Source of the DNA: Desulfatitalea alkaliphila
GTDB taxonomy: Bacteria > Desulfobacterota > Desulfobacteria > Desulfobacterales > Desulfosarcinaceae
Direction of reading: 5' to 3'
NCBI RefSeq assembly: GCF_022968795.1
Contig: NZ_JALJRB010000008.1
Span: 62,001-126,000 of the forward strand
DNA: 64,000 nucleotides
Shown here: positions 27,523 to 34,633 of the stretch, one piece after another
How positions within the stretch are numbered: position 1 is the stretch's first letter
Layout of the letters: every line of letters begins with the position of its first letter
Program-made: the position numbers and the translations under genes
The notes under the pieces: model-generated
The model's database searches: none
What the model saw: the letters and a program-made list of their open reading frames with translations, nothing else
Told to the model about the DNA's origin: nothing

Positions 27523-29295
27523 TTATTGGCGCCTCCAAAGGAGGATACCCGACAGCAGGGCAATCAAACCGGCAACCCTGGTGGCACCGTGCAACCCCAC
27601 TCCTGAATAATGATCGCCCTCTTGAACCGAAGCGATGAAACATCCGCCACCGCCGCCGGCCGCCGCCGCGGAATCGCCGCCGGTACCGTCGATGGCCCGG
27701 GTGCTGTAGCCCAAACCGCTCGGATCGATGATAACGCCGTTGGCCACCCCATCCATGTCGCCCGTGCCCCCATCCTCGAGTTCCAACACCACCGAACGGC
27801 GATCCGCACTGAAGGTGGCGTAGGGATAGACCGTCCACCCCTGGTCGGGATCGAATTTATACCAACGGGCATCGGCAGGCGCCGCTTGGGAGAAATGGAC
27901 CTTGACCAGGGCCGTGTCGCCCACCTCGTCCAGGTGGATGCGGAAACTGACAACGCCGGTCAAGTGTTCGGGGCAATTGTCCGTCAAGGGCAACTCCCCT
28001 TCCGTCAAGGACCGCATGCCGGAAAGCGTGCCGTTGTCGCCCAGGATTTGCACGGCCACCTGCGGGTTGAACGGATCCGGGGTGTCCACACCTTGCAGAC
28101 GGGCGGTGTGGATCTCATCGAGCACCGCCGGATCGTCGATCACCGTCCATTGTTCGATGACCTGGTCATAGGGGATGCCTTCGTCGGTGACGCCGGCGGT
28201 TGCCGAGTCGATGGTGGTGAAAGCGGACCACTCGGACCAGGCGGAGATTGCGCCGCGGCTGTCGATGAAGCGGGCGCGCCAGTAGTAGATGCTGTCCGGA
28301 TCGAGCACGCTTTCCGGCACCTGCAACCAGCTCAAGGAGCGGCTCAGGGATCTTTGAAACACAACGTACATGGAAAATTCGGCGTGGTCCGGATCGTCCA
28401 TGAGGCTGATTTGATACTCCGTAGCCACATGGGCATCGTTGTCGGCGTCCAAGTAAGCACCGACCGCCAACACCGGCGTAAGCTCGGTCAACCCATCGCC
28501 GTCAACGGTCACCGGCACTAAAGTCGGTTGATCGGGGGGAAGGTTTACAGTCGAAGATGCAGGGGGATGGTCGTCGTCAGCGTCGTTGTCGTCGTCCTCA
28601 CCTGAACCGTCCGCTGCATCATCGCCTGTATTCTCCGCCGGTGGCGGATCATCCGCTTGTCCTCCCTCTTCGGAAGGATTTTCGGTCATCTCGTCACCAT
28701 TGTCGTTGGTCGCATCATCTCCACCTTCATTCCCGGGTGGAGTCGCAGGTGGATGGTTGTCTGCGTCATTACCGCCTTCACCACCCGTTTCTTCCTCAGC
28801 ATCATCTTCGGCGTCGCTGGTCGGCGGTGGATCCACTGAATCCTTCTCTTCAGAGGGGTCGTCGGACTGCTCGTCACCATTGTCGTTGGTAGCATCATCT
28901 CCACCTTCATTCCCGGGTGAAGTCGCAGGTGGATGGTTGTCTGCGTCATTACCGCCTTCATCAATGGGCGCTGCGGGCACCGTGTAGGTGACCTCGTTGG
29001 AGTTGCCGCTCTCCAGATCCGTTTGATAGGCGCGCACCACAAAACGATAGGTCGCGCCTTCGGCCAACCCCGTCACTGTATAGGATGTGGTGTCACCGTC
29101 CCACACCGGAGAACTGAAATCATAGGTCCCATCGCCCTCGCACCGGAACAGCCGGTAGCCATCGGGCGCGGGATCGTTGGCGTCCCACTGCAATGTGACC
29201 TGGGCAGCCCAAGTCGCCGTGATGGGAAGCAGCAGCAGGCCGATGCCGACCACCGTCAGAAGCAATAAAAATGAACCACTCGATTTGTTTTGCAT
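27523..29295 (-). CDS. Secreted FN3/choice-of-anchor-type surface protein with C-terminal Gly-Cys-TM-Arg sorting tail
   Basis: About 590 residues. A signal peptide (SGSFLLLLTVVGIGLLLLPI, then cleavage near ATWA) is followed by an FN3-like domain (about 34-105), a highly acidic linker with an internal repeat (about 110-245), a second FN3-like domain (about 255-365), a beta-rich region like choice-of-anchor U (about 385-545), and a tail of GGGGGCFIAS, one hydrophobic helix and WRRQ. That tail resembles C-terminal sorting signals processed at the envelope. ATG 29295 has GGGGGAT upstream; GTG 29319 is less likely. The leader has a c-di-GMP-I riboswitch, so it is probably an adhesion or matrix protein. 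The binding target is unknown. Confidence 0.85.
   Translation of the reverse strand: MQNKSSGSFLLLLTVVGIGLLLLPITATWAAQVTLQWDANDPAPDGYRLFRCEGDGTYDFSSPVWDGDTTSYTVTGLAEGATYRFVVRAYQTDLESGNSNEVTYTVPAAPIDEGGNDADNHPPATSPGNEGGDDATNDNGDEQSDDPSEEKDSVDPPPTSDAEDDAEEETGGEGGNDADNHPPATPPGNEGGDDATNDNGDEMTENPSEEGGQADDPPPAENTGDDAADGSGEDDDNDADDDHPPASSTVNLPPDQPTLVPVTVDGDGLTELTPVLAVGAYLDADNDAHVATEYQISLMDDPDHAEFSMYVVFQRSLSRSLSWLQVPESVLDPDSIYYWRARFIDSRGAISAWSEWSAFTTIDSATAGVTDEGIPYDQVIEQWTVIDDPAVLDEIHTARLQGVDTPDPFNPQVAVQILGDNGTLSGMRSLTEGELPLTDNCPEHLTGVVSFRIHLDEVGDTALVKVHFSQAAPADARWYKFDPDQGWTVYPYATFSADRRSVVLELEDGGTGDMDGVANGVIIDPSGLGYSTRAIDGTGGDSAAAAGGGGGCFIASVQEGDHYSGVGLHGATRVAGLIALLSGILLWRRQ
28691..28780 (-). repeat. 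90-bp direct repeat, copy 1 (acidic linker)
   Basis: This stretch matches 28871-28960 at all but two positions over 90 bp and the copies are exactly 180 bp apart, in frame. They encode the duplicated EGGNDADNHPPAT and GDDATNDNGDE segments of the surface protein linker. It is probably a recent tandem duplication and a site for repeat-number change. Confidence 0.92.
28871..28960 (-). repeat. 90-bp direct repeat, copy 2 (acidic linker)
   Basis: Second copy of the 28691-28780 repeat, with two substitutions (28891 and 28920). Both copies lie in the acidic linker between the two FN3-like domains. Confidence 0.92.
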
Positions 29296-29354
29296 GACAT
29301 CCCCCGATCGATTCGTCACCGCGCGTACGGCGCGTCCATCGTGAGATGTCGCCT

Positions 29355-29440
29355 CCGCCCGGCAACCCTGCCGCCGTATCCGATACCTTTCGGACTTAGG
29401 CCAGTGGCTTTGCGCCTCACCCTTTCGGGTGGTTTGCCTT
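29355..29440 (-). promoter_or_regulatory. Cyclic-di-GMP-I riboswitch (GEMM-I)
   Basis: Read on the minus strand, the conserved GEMM-I elements occur in order: GGCAAACC (29438-29431), a hairpin ACCC-GAAA-GGGT carrying the GNRA tetraloop, GCGCAAAGCC, GGCCTAAG, a second hairpin with tetraloop-receptor-like sequence, and GGGTTGCCGGG at the 3' end. Order and spacing agree with the Vibrio Vc2 riboswitch. It ends about 60 nt before the start codon of the FN3/anchor gene. The outer P1 pairing is not clear by eye. An 8-bp pairing of 29343-29350 with 29296-29303 would mask the ribosome site, so control may be at translation. Confidence 0.92.
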
Positions 29441-29488
29441 TTTCGAGCTGGAAATCAAAGAACGAGATCTTTTCCGACAAGCTGAATT

Positions 29489-29503
29489 GCATCAAGAATG
29501 CCA
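29489..29503 (-). promoter_or_regulatory. Candidate sigma-54 promoter for the riboswitch-controlled surface protein
   Basis: On the minus strand the sequence TGGCATTCTTGATGC has GG and GC with the exact spacing of -24/-12 elements (consensus TGGCAC-N5-TTGC), with two mismatches. Transcription would begin about 12 bases further on, some 35 nt before the riboswitch. Confidence 0.5.
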
Positions 29504-29908
29504 ATCCGCAGTGAGGAATGTCACAGGCCGATCGGGCCGCCGCCATGCGCCCTTCCGGCGGCGGCCGGCAAACGGGTCCCGCGACAGCGGCATCCGTGTC
29601 TACCAGGCGTATCTTTTTTCAGACATCCGCCTGTATACGTCATCAGACAAAGGAGTTTGAAAAAATGGTTTGCGGTAGGTTCAGGGCTATTTCCCTATCG
29701 CCTCTGATTTTCATTGGCGAGGATTATGGGATGCGGTTATGCACAAAACCCAAGAAAAATGAGAAGCGGGCGAAAGCAGCATCGGGATCGAAATCGATTC
29801 AAATAATAGGATGCGCTGACGAAGGAAGCGCATCGCTTCAATTCCAATGACACCGCACCAAATCAACAAGAGCGGATAAGAAAACGGCAGGCCCAAGTTT
29901 TACGAGCC
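29504..29908. other. Intergenic region between surface protein and GT39 gene
   Basis: About 400 bp, noticeably less GC-rich than its surroundings toward 29650-29900. Apart from the weak small frame at 29665 I see no gene, RNA or strong hairpin. It separates the riboswitch leader from the 3' end of the GT39 gene. Confidence 0.5.
29665..29850 (+). CDS. Possible small protein (61 residues), weak
   Basis: An ATG at 29665 is preceded by AAAGGAG nine bases upstream, a good ribosome site. The product has a short hydrophobic stretch (ISLSPLIFIG) and a basic middle (KPKKNEKRAKAASGSK). It matches nothing I recognise and lies on the opposite strand from both neighbours. It may be chance; only the ribosome site argues for it. 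Confidence 0.22.
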   Translation: MVCGRFRAISLSPLIFIGEDYGMRLCTKPKKNEKRAKAASGSKSIQIIGCADEGSASLQFQ

Positions 29909-31504
29909 CTAATCGGAGGTCACCGCGCGCACATCCCCCTGGCGGGGCAGCCAGCGCAACCCCCCTTTAAAGCCGTAGCAACGATAAATATAAAATGTTT
30001 GCAGCGGGGGGTCGTTCGAATTATCGAGGCCCTGATCAGTGGGATGGATCGGAAAAGCTTCCGGGGGCGCCACTTCCACAAACACCTCCAGTAGTTGTTT
30101 GCGACCCCGGCCGTGAGGAATTACGCCCACCGCGTCTTTGCCCAAAAGATCCGCGTCCTGCCACCAATAATCGTAGACATTGGGTCTGTCCCATCGGTTG
30201 ATGGCGACCGTATAGGGTTGCCCAGGCACATAGAAGGCCAGTTCGCTGGCGATTTGGTAACGCAATCCAAAAAGAAAAGTGTCGTCCGGATCGGGCATTT
30301 CGGCCTGCACCTGCGCCACCCGCTGCCCCAACCGGTCCCAGCCCACGGTTTCCTGGGCGGCGCGATCTAGGTGGGGGGGGACCGGCAGAATCGACCACAG
30401 GACGTGGGCCAGCACCAAGCCCGTCAACACATAGGCGCTGCCGACGGACCACCACCAGAGCTTGCGCGGCGGCGCATTTTCGTCGACTCGATCGGAGGAA
30501 TCTTGCCGGATCCGCGGCAAGCACCAGAGTGCTGTGGCCAGCAATAATGCGGTGACGTACCCGGCACCGGGCCAATTGCCGTACACCCGCGTATGCAGGC
30601 TGAGCAGGCCGAATGCGGCGAAAACCGGAAAGGAAGTAAAAAAGAGATAGGGATAGATCCACTCCCCTCGCGGATAGCGTCCCCGGATCACCACCCACCA
30701 ACCGGCCAGTATCAGCAGAAATACAAGGGGGGTCAAAAGGGCGGCCTGGCTGCCGAGGTAGTCCCCGAAGTATTTGAGATGGATGGCGAACCGTTCGCCG
30801 GCCCCGCCGATATAGGCCACATGGCGCGCCGAATTCCAGTCATGGGCCACATTCCACGCAATGACCGGCGAAAAGAGCAGCAGCCCCAAAACAGCGGCCG
30901 CATAAGGTTTGAGCTGCGCCATCCGGTTGCGGTGAACGGGCGACAACAGCGCATAGGCCATCACACACGGCAGAAAGAGCACCATTGTGTATTTGCTCAA
31001 CAAACCGAAACCGAACCAGAACCCGCCCAAAAGCCAATCACGCCACCGATTCTCTTCCAGACCACGGGCGGCGTAATACACGGACCCTGCCCAACCGGCG
31101 GCCTGCAAACCGTCGGCGGTGGCCAACAGCGCGCCCACGTTGAAAAGCAGCACCGCTTGACTGAGCAGGGCGGCATGCCAGGCGATGCGGGCGCCGAACC
31201 AGTGCCGGGCCATGCGCACCAGGAAAACGCTGGCCACCGCCATGGCCAGGATGGACGGCAGACGGACGCCCAACTCGGTATGCCCGAAAACCAGTGTGGA
31301 AAGGAAGATGGTCCAGCCGATCATGGGCGCCTGGTCGTGGTAGCTCCAATCCAGGTGGCGCGCCCACTGCCAGTAATTGGTTTCGTCGGGCACCAGCAAA
31401 AATCCCTGGGCATAAAAGATGCGCAGCAACGTCGCCAGGCCGATGAGCAGCCAGGTCAATGCCATATAGCGGGCCGCCATCGACCCCCATTTTCGCTTAT
31501 CCAT
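29909..31504 (-). CDS. GT39/ArnT-like membrane glycosyltransferase
   Basis: About 531 residues. Some 11-12 hydrophobic helices occupy residues 10-390 and a soluble domain follows. The first periplasmic loop has PDETNYWQWARHLDWSYHD, including the acidic pair expected for polyprenyl-phosphate-sugar transferases of the PMT/ArnT family. Such enzymes glycosylate lipid A or proteins in the periplasm. ATG 31504 is chosen because it overlaps the pilS stop by 8 bp and the family begins there. Its position after pilC-pilS raises the idea of pilin glycosylation, but this is only context. Confidence 0.82.
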   Translation of the reverse strand: MDKRKWGSMAARYMALTWLLIGLATLLRIFYAQGFLLVPDETNYWQWARHLDWSYHDQAPMIGWTIFLSTLVFGHTELGVRLPSILAMAVASVFLVRMARHWFGARIAWHAALLSQAVLLFNVGALLATADGLQAAGWAGSVYYAARGLEENRWRDWLLGGFWFGFGLLSKYTMVLFLPCVMAYALLSPVHRNRMAQLKPYAAAVLGLLLFSPVIAWNVAHDWNSARHVAYIGGAGERFAIHLKYFGDYLGSQAALLTPLVFLLILAGWWVVIRGRYPRGEWIYPYLFFTSFPVFAAFGLLSLHTRVYGNWPGAGYVTALLLATALWCLPRIRQDSSDRVDENAPPRKLWWWSVGSAYVLTGLVLAHVLWSILPVPPHLDRAAQETVGWDRLGQRVAQVQAEMPDPDDTFLFGLRYQIASELAFYVPGQPYTVAINRWDRPNVYDYWWQDADLLGKDAVGVIPHGRGRKQLLEVFVEVAPPEAFPIHPTDQGLDNSNDPPLQTFYIYRCYGFKGGLRWLPRQGDVRAVTSD

Positions 31505-32864
31505 GAATCTTCCAGTTGTGCGTGCGTTTCGCCGGAGATGCCGACGCTGTTGCACCGTTGGTTTTCAATGCAGGGGGCGTGCGATGCAATTCGAACGACA
31601 CCGTTGTGCCGCCCCACTCCGCCGTGCGAACATCGAGGTGGCTGCCATAGCTTTCCAGAATGCGATGCACAATGGACAGGCCCAACCCCGTACCTTCCGA
31701 CTTGGTGGTGAAAAATGGATCGAAGATGGACTGCAGCACCTCGGCGGGAATACCGCAGCCGTTGTCCGTTATCGCAACCCTCACCGCATTGGGCCGGCCG
31801 GTCGTGGTGCGGATCCGGATCGAACCACCGTCGGGAATGGCCTCGGCCGCATTGAGCAGCAGGTTCCATAGCACCTGGCGGAAATGGGTGGGGTCCATGG
31901 ACACCCACACGTCGCCCACCAGATCGGTTTGAATCTCGCACCGCAGCGCATGATGGGCATCCTTTTCAAACAGGCGGATGACCTCTTCGACAGCCTCTTT
32001 CAAGTGCATCACCTCCACCTTACCCGCCGGCGGCCGTGCGAAGAAAAGAAAATCGTTGACCAGGCTGCTCAGCCGGTCGGTTTCCCGCAAAACGATCTCC
32101 ATCAGCCGCCGATGATCGGCATCGTAACGCAGCTCCTCTTTGAGCAGTTGAATCGAACCCACCAGGGAGGCCAAGGGGTTTTTGATTTCATGGGCCAAGC
32201 CGGCGGCCATTTCACCCATGTAGGCCATCTTTTCAACCTGTTTGACATGAGACTCCATGATCCGCAGCTTTTTCTGGGCTTTGCGGTTCTGTTCGGTCAA
32301 CAAGCCGCACAAGACGGCCACGGCCAGGCAAGCGGCGGTGGTGATGCCGATTTTATAAGTGATCTCGAACCCTGTGGGCTGAAAGGCCAGTGCACCGGGA
32401 ACCAGTGTGAAATGTTCGGCGGCAAAGGTGGAAAATTGAAACAACACCAGCAGCGCGAACAGCACGCTGCTCCAAATGGCGATGATGAGCCCGCCGCGCA
32501 TGAACAGGATCATGCTGGCGTAGATGATCACCACCAAATAGAGAAAAGAGAAGATGCTGAAATAGCCGCCGGTGATGAATACGATGATGGAAACGATCAA
32601 GCCGTCCATGCCGATCTGGACATAGGCGAACAGCCCGTGGCGGCGGATGCGATGGAACACGGCGGCATACAGCAGAGACAGGAAAAAGATCGCCGCGATG
32701 ATCAAATAGAGGACGGTGACCAGCGCGTTGAAAACCGGTCCCTGCTGGCGATATTGTAAATAGAGGGTGGCCATCAGCAACAAGGAGGTGATGACCACGC
32801 GGGCGAACATCAACCAGCGCAACTTGGGGTTGATGGCGCCTGATGATGGGTTGCGGTTTTCCAT
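31497..32864 (-). CDS. pilS: PilS-like NtrC-family sensor histidine kinase
   Basis: 455 residues. Six hydrophobic helices fill residues 17-175, the usual PilS membrane sensor, with no separate periplasmic domain. The H-box is HEIKNPLASLVGSIQ near residue 222, and the ATPase domain has NLLLNAAEAIPDGG (N box), DNGCGIP (G1) and GTGLGLSIVHRI (G2). PilS controls pilin genes through PilR and sigma-54. It follows pilC by 140 bp on the same strand, but the expected pilR gene is replaced by GT39. It is also similar to other NtrB-type kinases, so the name is by context plus topology. Confidence 0.82.
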   Translation of the reverse strand: MENRNPSSGAINPKLRWLMFARVVITSLLLMATLYLQYRQQGPVFNALVTVLYLIIAAIFFLSLLYAAVFHRIRRHGLFAYVQIGMDGLIVSIIVFITGGYFSIFSFLYLVVIIYASMILFMRGGLIIAIWSSVLFALLVLFQFSTFAAEHFTLVPGALAFQPTGFEITYKIGITTAACLAVAVLCGLLTEQNRKAQKKLRIMESHVKQVEKMAYMGEMAAGLAHEIKNPLASLVGSIQLLKEELRYDADHRRLMEIVLRETDRLSSLVNDFLFFARPPAGKVEVMHLKEAVEEVIRLFEKDAHHALRCEIQTDLVGDVWVSMDPTHFRQVLWNLLLNAAEAIPDGGSIRIRTTTGRPNAVRVAITDNGCGIPAEVLQSIFDPFFTTKSEGTGLGLSIVHRILESYGSHLDVRTAEWGGTTVSFELHRTPPALKTNGATASASPAKRTHNWKIHG

Positions 32865-33005
32865 CTCGGCTGCGGATGCGTCTCCGTGAGGGGTTAGGGG
32901 TCGTCGTTCCGGTTCAACGGCTGCCCGTGCATCCTGCAGGGCATCCCGAAAGTAGTCACGGGCCCCCGTGCAAACGGGCGGCCCGTGGAATAAATGGCAA
33001 ACGGA

Positions 33006-34214
33006 TTAATTAATGGCGCCGGCCATCTGGAAGATCGGCAGGTACATGGAGACGATGAGGCCGCCGACCACAACGCCCAGAAAGATGATCATGGCCGGTT
33101 CGATCATGGCCGTCAGGTTCTCGACCGCCTGATCCACCTCTTCATCATAAAAATCGGCGATCTTCTCCAGCATGGCATCCAGGGCGCCGGTGGATTCGCC
33201 CACGGCGATCATCTGGCACACCATGGGCGGGAACACACCGCTGGCTTGCAATGGATCGGCCATGGTGCGTCCCTCGGCGATGCCCGAGCGCACGGAATAG
33301 ATGGCCTTCTCAACGATCCGATTGCCGGACGTCTTGGCCACTATGTCAAGGGCTTCCAGGATGGCCACGCCACTGGCCAGCATGGTGCCCATGGTCCGTG
33401 TGAACTTGGCCACCGCCACTTTGCGCAACAACATGCCGAAGACCGGCAATTTCAGAACCATGGCATCCACCGTCAACCGCCCCTTGTCGGTCTTGTAATA
33501 TTTGCGGAAAGCAAAAAAGAAGATGATCAAGGCGCCGATGATCAGGTGCAGATTGTCCTTGACGAATTCACTCATGGCGATGACGATCAGTGTCGGTCCC
33601 GGCAGCGTACTGCCGAAATCGGCGAACATCTCTTGGAAGACGGGAATGACGAAAACGAGAATTATGGCCACCACGACCACTGCCACGAAAATGGTGATGG
33701 CCGGATAGACCATGGCGCCCTTGACTTTTCGCTTGAGCCGGGCCGCTTTTTCCATGTACCCGGCCAAACGCTTCAAAATGACGTCCAGGATGCCGCCCGC
33801 CTCACCGGCAGCCACCATGTTGATGAACAGGTTGTCGAAATGCTTGGGGTACTTCTTCAGCGCATCGGCCAGGGTGGAACCGCTCTCGACCTGGTCCTTG
33901 ATGGACTTGAGCATCTTTTTGAAGGTGGCGTTCTCCTGCTGGGACTGCAGGATATCCATGCATTGAATGATGGGCAAACCGGCGTCGATCATGGTGGAGA
34001 ACTGGCGGGCGAACACCATGATATCTTTTTCTTTGACTTTGGGCTGGAGAAAAGAGACGTTTTCGAGCAGATCCTTGGGTTTTTTCTTGATCTTGGTGGG
34101 AGCTATGCGGAGACGATTCAACTGGGCCCGCACCGCCTCTTCGCTGATCGACTCCATTTGCCCTTTTTGGATCTGATTGTTGCGATTTTTACCTTCCCAC
34201 AGATAAACCGGCAT
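33006..34214 (-). CDS. pilC: Type IV pilus inner membrane platform protein PilC
   Basis: 402 residues, GspF/PilC family. Two cytoplasmic four-helix domains (about 70-165 and 270-365) and three membrane helices (about 170-195, 220-240, 375-400) are visible. The motifs FARQFSTMIDAGLPI and LKKYPKHFDNLFINMVAAGE are typical. It links the PilB/PilT motors to the pilus base. The start has GGGAGAAGGGT upstream. No pilB or pilT is adjacent within the window; a sigma-54 promoter lies 270 bp upstream. Confidence 0.95.
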   Translation of the reverse strand: MPVYLWEGKNRNNQIQKGQMESISEEAVRAQLNRLRIAPTKIKKKPKDLLENVSFLQPKVKEKDIMVFARQFSTMIDAGLPIIQCMDILQSQQENATFKKMLKSIKDQVESGSTLADALKKYPKHFDNLFINMVAAGEAGGILDVILKRLAGYMEKAARLKRKVKGAMVYPAITIFVAVVVVAIILVFVIPVFQEMFADFGSTLPGPTLIVIAMSEFVKDNLHLIIGALIIFFFAFRKYYKTDKGRLTVDAMVLKLPVFGMLLRKVAVAKFTRTMGTMLASGVAILEALDIVAKTSGNRIVEKAIYSVRSGIAEGRTMADPLQASGVFPPMVCQMIAVGESTGALDAMLEKIADFYDEEVDQAVENLTAMIEPAMIIFLGVVVGGLIVSMYLPIFQMAGAIN

Positions 34215-34633
34215 ACCCTTCTCCCGAGATTTTGGTATCAGTCCAAACGCACAACAAACCTACCTACGGCAGGCCGGCGGCGTAACATCTGTTCATCATG
34301 CCTTCTGCTCCCGGTCGCTGCCGGACCTGTCAAGTCCCGTCGTCGTTCTCCACCTTATCGCTCAAATCCCGATATTGTTGGATATTTTGGTAACACAAAG
34401 TCATTCAAACGACAAGGAATTTATTTTATTGCAATAAATGGCCTTCAGCGATTCAGGTATAACCCGAAATATCCGGAATCAAGAGTGCAATTCGTGTGCC
34501 AGAATATAAATAGTTTTAAGTTTAAAGTTTAAACTCTTTCAGAATCGCCGAGCCATTCTTCGACACCTTGCCAAACAGCGGTCTATATGCGAAATTAAGT
34601 CTGCCGGAAACTACTTAAAAACATGAGGAATCG
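34215..34633. other. AT-rich divergent intergenic region between pilC and cca
   Basis: This 419-bp gap is clearly AT-richer than its neighbours (34370-34620 especially). It holds a consensus sigma-54 promoter toward pilC at 34487-34501 and a run of TTTAAGTTTAAAGTTTAAAC near 34515-34534. I see no gene and no recognisable riboswitch in the pilC leader. Confidence 0.65.
34487..34501 (-). promoter_or_regulatory. Sigma-54 (-24/-12) promoter upstream of pilC
   Basis: On the minus strand the sequence is TGGCACACGAATTGC, a perfect match to TGGCAC-N5-TTGC. The predicted start is near 34475, giving a leader of about 260 nt before pilC. Sigma-54 control fits a pilS-containing operon. Confidence 0.75.

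Noticed and set aside
32957-32987. Hairpin between pilC and pilS as a terminator
   Set aside because: Only an 8-bp inverted repeat (CACGGGCC/GGCCCGTG) with alternative pairings and no T-run; not convincing.
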